Source: Vibrio metoecus (GTDB lineage Bacteria > Pseudomonadota > Gammaproteobacteria > Enterobacterales > Vibrionaceae). Taken from it: 64,000 nt of DNA. The stretch spans positions 1,550,001-1,614,000 of the forward strand of contig NZ_CP035686.1 of the NCBI RefSeq assembly GCF_009665255.1. The letters are read 5' to 3'. This document shows positions 59,319 to 64,000 of the stretch, piece after piece. Made by a program: the position numbers and the translations under genes. The notes beneath the pieces were generated by a model. The model was not told the origin of the DNA. It ran no database searches and worked only from the letters and a program-made list of their open reading frames with translations. The first letter of the stretch is position 1. Each line of letters opens with the position of its first letter.

Positions 59319-60173
59319 ATGAATACATTAGAAAAAATTCAAAAAAACCTAGAAAATTTCAGCAAGTCTGAGCGTAAGGTTGCCGAAGTGATTATGGCAT
59401 CACCACAAACAGCCATTCACTCTAGCATTGCGACATTAGCGAAGATGGCTGATGTCAGTGAGCCAACGGTGAACCGTTTCTGCCGCCGCCTTGATACCAA
59501 AGGTTTTCCAGACTTTAAACTGCATTTAGCGCAAAGCCTTGCCAATGGCACCCCTTACGTTAACCGTAACGTAGAAGAGGATGATGGCCCAGACGCGTAC
59601 ACGCATAAAATTTTCGAATCAACCATGGCGTGTCTGGATGTTGCTAAAAATAGTCTAGATCCTGTGCAAATTAACCGAGCCGTTGACTTGCTCACCCAAG
59701 CTAAACGTATTTCGTTTTTTGGTTTAGGTGCATCATCAGCCGTCGCACGCGATGCACAAAATAAATTTATTCGCTTTAATATCCCTATCAGCTGTTTTGA
59801 GGATATTGTGATGCAGCGTATGAGTTGCATTAACTGTACGGATAACGATGTTATTGTGCTGATTTCCCATACTGGCCGTACCAAAAGCCAGGTGGAAATA
59901 GCTAATCTTGCTCGTGAAAACGGCGCTACCGTCATCGCGATTACCGCCAAGGACTCGCCACTCGATAAAGCAAGCTCGTTATCGATTTGTCTTGATGTGC
60001 CAGAAGATACGGACGTGTATATGCCGATGGCAAGCCGAGTGGTGCAAATGACCGTGATTGATGTACTGGCAACCGGTTTCACCTTACGTCGCGGTTCTGG
60101 CTTTAGAGAAAACCTCAAACGAGTCAAAGAAGTCTTGAAAGACTCTCGCTACGATAAGTTACCCCCTTATTAG
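59319..60173 (+). CDS. hexR: MurR/RpiR-family regulator HexR
   Basis: A 284-residue regulator. N-terminal RpiR helix-turn-helix (IATLAKMADVSEPTVNRFCRRL) and C-terminal SIS sugar-phosphate domain (RISFFGLGASSAVARDAQNKF, VIVLISHTGRTKS). HexR senses 2-keto-3-deoxy-6-phosphogluconate and controls central carbon genes. ATG 59319 gives MNTLEKIQKNLE as in relatives; no strong Shine-Dalgarno precedes it. It converges on the alcohol dehydrogenase gene across a 26-bp hairpin. Confidence 0.93.
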   Translation: MNTLEKIQKNLENFSKSERKVAEVIMASPQTAIHSSIATLAKMADVSEPTVNRFCRRLDTKGFPDFKLHLAQSLANGTPYVNRNVEEDDGPDAYTHKIFESTMACLDVAKNSLDPVQINRAVDLLTQAKRISFFGLGASSAVARDAQNKFIRFNIPISCFEDIVMQRMSCINCTDNDVIVLISHTGRTKSQVEIANLARENGATVIAITAKDSPLDKASSLSICLDVPEDTDVYMPMASRVVQMTVIDVLATGFTLRRGSGFRENLKRVKEVLKDSRYDKLPPY

Positions 60174-60177
60174 TGAC

Positions 60178-60233
60178 AAATCCCCTCTAAAACTAACGGA
60201 GCCATTAGGCTCCGTTAGTTTTAGAGGGGATTT
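60178..60233. terminator. 26-bp perfect hairpin, bidirectional terminator
   Basis: A perfect inverted repeat of 26 bp (60178-60203 and 60208-60233) with an ATTA loop, starting AAATCCCCTCT and closing GGAGCC/GGCTCC. It begins four bases after hexR and ends 12 bases before the dehydrogenase stop. AAA/TTT flanks fit termination on both strands, but the stem is far longer than a usual terminator. Confidence 0.85.
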
Positions 60234-60245
60234 TCAGCGATTCCC

Positions 60246-61493
60246 TTAATGCTGGCCACTTAAACGACTACTTTCTTCCTGCAACAGCTGACGAATCTCA
60301 ACTTCGCCCTGTGAGGTTTTTGGCTCAACCGAATCGAGCTGATGACAAGCACAAACTTGCTGAAGAATATGTAACAGTCGCTCTAATGTGAGCGGTATCG
60401 GATTACCTTTAATCGCAGTTGATTTCAATGCATCCCCCGCAACACGCTCAAATGAGGTGGCGCACACACCAAAATCGGTCAAATTAGGGATGGATAGTCG
60501 TTCTAACATCATATTCACCCACAAGATTCCATCTTCGACACACGCATTTTTACGCCCAGTGAGGATTCGTGAAATCGTTTTGTAACGCTGTAAAATTTCA
60601 ACACGCCCCACTTCTCTCGCAGCTTCAATGTTTTCACGCATTACATAAGGTGCTAAACGTGCGGTTATGACACTGTGGGGAGCATCCAGTTTGCCACCGA
60701 GAGCAGAAGCGAGCCCGTGTGCCGCCCCCAATTTGGCATTTGTAGAAGCCATTCCCCCCAGTATGGCAGCAAACGATAAATCACTACGGGCCTTTTTATC
60801 ATCCCTTAAACAGCCTGGGATCATTGATCGAGTTAATCGGCGCAACCCCTCTTCACAAATCATATCGGTTAGAGGATTCGGCTCACCACACACATAGGCT
60901 TCCATCAAATGTGTAAAAGCATCCATAGCACCTCGACCAGAGGTCAACGGATCCGTTCCGTAGGTCAACGTCGGATCAACAATTGCTACATCAGCTAACA
61001 TATCAGGACTACGCAGACTGATCTTCACACGATCTTGAGCCGATTTGAGAACCGCATTTCGAGTCACCTCTGAACCAGAACTCGCTGTCGTCGGAATAGC
61101 AATAAAAGGCAGAGGTTTGGTCTTGAGAGGTACACTACGCCCGACAACCTCAACATAATCGTATACGTTTCCTTGATTGGGAATAACCGCGGCAACGGCT
61201 TTACCCATATCAAGAACGCTACCTCCTCCAATCGCAATGATCATATCCGGTTTAAAGCGGCGCCCCAACACAGCTGTTTCTTCGACCATTGTGATGTTAG
61301 GTTCCCCTGATACCACAACGTGCTGATAGCGCATATTTTGCTGATGTAGATAGTTGATGAGTGGTGCATATCGCTCAGAATTTTTCCCTGAGACCAACAA
61401 CACGCTATAGCCATATTGGCTGATGACGGAAAGAGAGCTCTCTAACACTCCTTCACCAAAGATGATCCGTGTTGCTGTCATGAACTGAAACAT
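60246..61493 (-). CDS. iron-containing alcohol dehydrogenase
   Basis: A 415-residue group III alcohol dehydrogenase. The NAD site is AIGGGSVLDMGKAVA. Metal ligands are complete: Asp and His in MDAFTHLMEAY and His-x13-His in AHGLASALGGKLDAPHS. Oxidises or reduces an alcohol/aldehyde; the substrate is unknown. ATG 61493 has GGAGG just before it; in-frame codons further upstream are not coding. It is a single-gene unit divergent from grxA. Confidence 0.9.
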   Translation of the reverse strand: MFQFMTATRIIFGEGVLESSLSVISQYGYSVLLVSGKNSERYAPLINYLHQQNMRYQHVVVSGEPNITMVEETAVLGRRFKPDMIIAIGGGSVLDMGKAVAAVIPNQGNVYDYVEVVGRSVPLKTKPLPFIAIPTTASSGSEVTRNAVLKSAQDRVKISLRSPDMLADVAIVDPTLTYGTDPLTSGRGAMDAFTHLMEAYVCGEPNPLTDMICEEGLRRLTRSMIPGCLRDDKKARSDLSFAAILGGMASTNAKLGAAHGLASALGGKLDAPHSVITARLAPYVMRENIEAAREVGRVEILQRYKTISRILTGRKNACVEDGILWVNMMLERLSIPNLTDFGVCATSFERVAGDALKSTAIKGNPIPLTLERLLHILQQVCACHQLDSVEPKTSQGEVEIRQLLQEESSRLSGQH

Positions 61494-61798
61494 GCACCCT
61501 CCAACGTTCTCATAAAGCGATAGTGCTAGCTTGCGCTCAAAGTAAGCAAATTTGTTTGACCAAGTGCAACTTGCCAAACATAACCACAAAAAAATTATAG
61601 GTTCTTGCACGACTTCACACCTAAGTTGAGCCGTTTCAATCAGTTCCATCATAACTGCGAGTGAGAAAGTGTAGGAAAAAACATCGCCACCCTCTGCGGA
61701 ACCATCGTTTTTACCTATTGAATCAAGTGGCTAAATCACACTTTATTTCCCACTTTGGATCGGGCATAGTACGCGCAAACAAAATGAAGGAGAAAGTT
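61494..61798. other. 305-bp divergent region before grxA
   Basis: Must hold promoters for the alcohol dehydrogenase and grxA. I see no OxyR-like or other named operator I can defend, and no small gene. Confidence 0.35.
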
Positions 61799-62062
61799 AT
61801 GTTTGTGGTCATTTTTGGTCGTCCTGGCTGTCCTTACTGTGTTCGTGCAAAAGAACATGCTGAAACGTTGAAAGCAAAACGTGATGATTTCAACTACCGC
61901 TACGTAGATATCCATGCGGAAGGCATCACCAAAGCCGATCTAGAGAAAACCATCGGAAAACCTGTAGAAACCGTTCCACAGATTTTCATTGATGAACAAC
62001 ACATTGGTGGTTGTACTGATTTTGAAGCTTACGCAAAAGAAAATCTGGGTCTATTCGACTAA
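61799..62062 (+). CDS. grxA: glutaredoxin 1
   Basis: An 87-residue dithiol glutaredoxin with CPYC in GRPGCPYCVRAKE, TVPQIFID and HIGGCTDFEAYAKE, which bind glutathione. Family length (E. coli 85). AAGGAG lies six bases before ATG 61799; in-frame codons upstream (to 61661) are leader. It reduces ribonucleotide reductase and other disulfides. A terminator follows. Confidence 0.95.
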   Translation: MFVVIFGRPGCPYCVRAKEHAETLKAKRDDFNYRYVDIHAEGITKADLEKTIGKPVETVPQIFIDEQHIGGCTDFEAYAKENLGLFD

Positions 62063-62083
62063 GCCTTTCTTGACGAGCAAATT

Positions 62084-62110
62084 AGCCTGCGAATATCGCG
62101 GGCTTTTTGT
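62084..62110 (+). terminator. grxA terminator
   Basis: Nine-bp stem AGCCTGCGA/TCGCGGGCT (one T-G pair) with a three-base loop and TTTTT. Confidence 0.85.
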
Positions 62111-62266
62111 TATTCGTGATTTCATACTGCTCAGCGCTTCTTTTAGCTATTTCGATCCAAAGAATGCGCATTCGCGCAAAAATTCACTTATCTTTTTGCA
62201 ATATTCGGATACAATTCCCAAAATTTTATTATTCCCTCTCTTGTCACGCGTGAATTGAGTTAAATC

Positions 62267-63943
62267 GTGAACATCGACGTCGTTTTATTGCTAGAGCAAA
62301 ATCCAATTTTGCTGATTTTTGTAGTCCTCGCCATTGGTCTCTCTTTCGGGAAAATTCGCTTTGGCAGCTTCCAGTTAGGTAACTCAATTGGTGTTTTGAT
62401 CACCTCGCTAGTGATGGGTCACCTCGGCTTCTCTTTTACTCCCGAAGCCCTCACTATTGGTTTCATGCTGTTTATTTATTGTGTAGGCATTGAAGCGGGT
62501 CCGAACTTCTTCGGTATTTTTTTCCGAGATGGGAAGCATTATTTAATTTTAAGTTTAGTGGTACTGATTACCGCTACTTGGATCGCCTATTTCGGCGGTT
62601 ATTATCTCGGGCTCGATTATGGCTTAGCGGCAGGGATGATGGCGGGAGCCCTTACATCAACCCCCGTACTGGTGGGCGCTCAAGATGCCCTAAACTCTGG
62701 GCTCGCAGCAATACCAAGAAATATGGACCTTTCACTGATCCTCGATAATGTTTCAGTCGGCTATGCTATGGCTTACCTTATCGGCCTCATCAGCATGATC
62801 ATGTTTGCAAAACTGCTTCCTAAGTTGCAAAAGCAAAACTTATCCGACTCTGCGCAGCAAATCGCGCAAGAACGTGGTTTGGGTAGTCAACGTAAAGTGT
62901 ATCTGCCAATTATTAGAGCCTACCGCGTTGGTCCTGAGCTGATTAACTGGATTGATGGCCGCAACTTACGTGAGCTAGGCATTTACCGTCAAACCGGATG
63001 CTATATCGAGCGTATTCGTCGTCATGGCATTCTGGCGCATCCTGATGGTGACGCGATTTTACAAGAGGGTGATGAAATTGCACTGGTAGGATTCCCGGAT
63101 AGCCACGCACGCCTTGACCCGAGCTTCCGTAATGGTAAAGAGGTGTTTGACCGCAACCTACTTGACCTGCGTATTTCTGAAGAAGAAATCGTGGTAAAAA
63201 GTGACAGTATCGCGGGGAAACGTTTGTCTGACCTTAACCTTTCCGAATACGGCTGTTTCCTCAATCGCGTTGTGCGTGCACAGATTGAGATGCCGATGGA
63301 TCTGGATATCGTCCTTGCCAAAGGAGATGTACTTCAGGTCAGCGGTGAAAAGAGCAAGGTAAAAGGGCTAGCCGATAAGATCGGTTTTATCTCAGTACAC
63401 AGCCAAATGGCCGATCTGCTCGCCTTCTGCAGTTTCTTTATCTTGGGCATCCTGTTTGGGTTGGTGACGATGACCTTTGGGCAGGTTTCTTTCAGCCTTG
63501 GTAATGCGGTAGGGCTGCTGCTCTCTGGCATTACTTTGGGCTTCCTGCGTGCCAACCACCCCACTTTTGGTTATGTACCTCAAGGTGCACTGAATATGGT
63601 CAAAGACCTTGGTCTGGCCATCTTCATGGTCGGGATTGGGCTCAATGCAGGTAGCAAAATGTTCCAACACCTCTCTGAAGTGGGTGTTCAAGTCATTGGT
63701 TTAGCTTTCTTAGTGAGCGTCGTGCCAGTCGTGTTCGCCTATTTGGTCGGCGCTTATATTCTCAAAATGAACCGAGCCTTGTTGTTTGGTGCCATCATTG
63801 GTGCACGCACCTGCGCACCAGCAATGGACATCGTAAATGAGTACGCGAAATCCACCATTCCGGCACTGGGTTACGCAGGCACCTATGCTATCGCCAATAT
63901 TTTGATGACGTTAACCGGTACCATTTTTATCTTACTCAGCTAA
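62267..63943 (+). CDS. ybjL: AspT/YidE/YbjL-type membrane transporter
   Basis: A 558-residue protein: two blocks of five to six helices (about 1-180 and 380-558), each with an AspT-YidE-YbjL repeat (GVLITSLVMGHLGFSF; AVGLLLSGITLGFLRAN), and two central RCK_C/TrkA_C domains (about 205-375, DGDAILQEGDEIALVG, LAKGDVLQVSGE). An anion or dicarboxylate exchanger is likely from the AspT link; substrate unknown. GTG start with GAG upstream. A terminator follows. Confidence 0.92.
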   Translation: MNIDVVLLLEQNPILLIFVVLAIGLSFGKIRFGSFQLGNSIGVLITSLVMGHLGFSFTPEALTIGFMLFIYCVGIEAGPNFFGIFFRDGKHYLILSLVVLITATWIAYFGGYYLGLDYGLAAGMMAGALTSTPVLVGAQDALNSGLAAIPRNMDLSLILDNVSVGYAMAYLIGLISMIMFAKLLPKLQKQNLSDSAQQIAQERGLGSQRKVYLPIIRAYRVGPELINWIDGRNLRELGIYRQTGCYIERIRRHGILAHPDGDAILQEGDEIALVGFPDSHARLDPSFRNGKEVFDRNLLDLRISEEEIVVKSDSIAGKRLSDLNLSEYGCFLNRVVRAQIEMPMDLDIVLAKGDVLQVSGEKSKVKGLADKIGFISVHSQMADLLAFCSFFILGILFGLVTMTFGQVSFSLGNAVGLLLSGITLGFLRANHPTFGYVPQGALNMVKDLGLAIFMVGIGLNAGSKMFQHLSEVGVQVIGLAFLVSVVPVVFAYLVGAYILKMNRALLFGAIIGARTCAPAMDIVNEYAKSTIPALGYAGTYAIANILMTLTGTIFILLS

Positions 63944-63972
63944 TGACTCAATCATCAAATATTCGAGATTAA

Positions 63973-63998
63973 AAAAGGCACCTTAAGGTGCCTTTTGT
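63973..63998 (+). terminator. ybjL terminator
   Basis: Ten-bp stem AAAAGGCACC/GGTGCCTTTT with a TTAA loop and T-rich tail at the window end. Confidence 0.9.
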
Positions 63999-64000
63999 CT

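Noticed and set aside
59555..60127. 190-codon frame antisense to hexR
   Set aside because: Fully inside hexR, no ribosome site or recognisable domain.

Overview
The window looks like a stretch of the large chromosome of Vibrio cholerae or a very close relative (V. mimicus/V. metoecus group). This is judged from gene content and order: hutU-hutH, a VesB-type secreted trypsin, maeA, trxB-cydDC, a trpL-E-G-D-CF-B-A operon with separate trpG and fused trpC-trpF, tdk-aspS, cmoA-cmoB, serC, tfoX, panP, hexR and ybjL. Base composition is moderate, genes are tightly packed, and most transcription units end in strong hairpin terminators. I see no tRNA, rRNA, insertion sequence, prophage, integron or CRISPR array. 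This is core chromosome, not an island.

Layout. 1-9.2 kb: the 3' part of the histidine utilisation operon (hutU cut by the window edge, then hutH), a DUF3581 protein, the type II-secreted serine protease vesB, a small membrane methyltransferase and the large FAD/Fe-S dehydrogenase ydiJ. 9.4-15.6 kb: a DUF3334 protein carrying an exact CheC/CheX-type phosphatase motif, a DUF2786 protein, an OmpA-type lipoprotein, an unusual Sel1-TM-J-domain protein, a tiny zinc-ribbon protein, a SulA-like gene under a good LexA box, purC under a PurR box, and an unknown ORF. 16-22.3 kb: NAD-malic enzyme maeA, DUF3392, SanA-like protein, a two-TM diguanylate cyclase, and a two-gene operon of a 2OG/Fe dioxygenase and a cysteine-desulfurase-like enzyme. 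22.8-30.1 kb: trxB, cydD-cydC, then rnm-yciO-rluB on the minus strand.

30.1-37.1 kb holds the complete tryptophan operon with promoter, TrpR operator, leader peptide with five Trp codons and attenuator; it is the best resolved regulatory region here. 37.4-44.3 kb: a glutamate/dicarboxylate-family symporter with an altered NMDGT motif, tdk, aspS, DUF72, and the cmoA-cmoB pair for tRNA wobble uridine modification. 44.4-47.7 kb: a compact three-gene operon (lipoprotein retropepsin-like peptidase, inactive transglutaminase fused to 7 TM helices, RimK-type ATP-grasp ligase). It has the look of an envelope peptide-ligation/cleavage system and is the best candidate for poorly described biology.

47.7-64 kb: serC, a DUF945 protein, a hybrid pseudo-receiver/cNMP-like/histidine kinase with its response regulator, a small outer-membrane barrel, the competence regulator tfoX divergent from an HDOD protein and LysO-like exporter, a periplasmic unknown, the aspartate decarboxylase panP, the sugar-responsive regulator hexR, an iron alcohol dehydrogenase, grxA and ybjL. 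A perfect 26-bp hairpin sits between hexR and the dehydrogenase. No lab or database results were available; family names rest on recognition of protein sequence.
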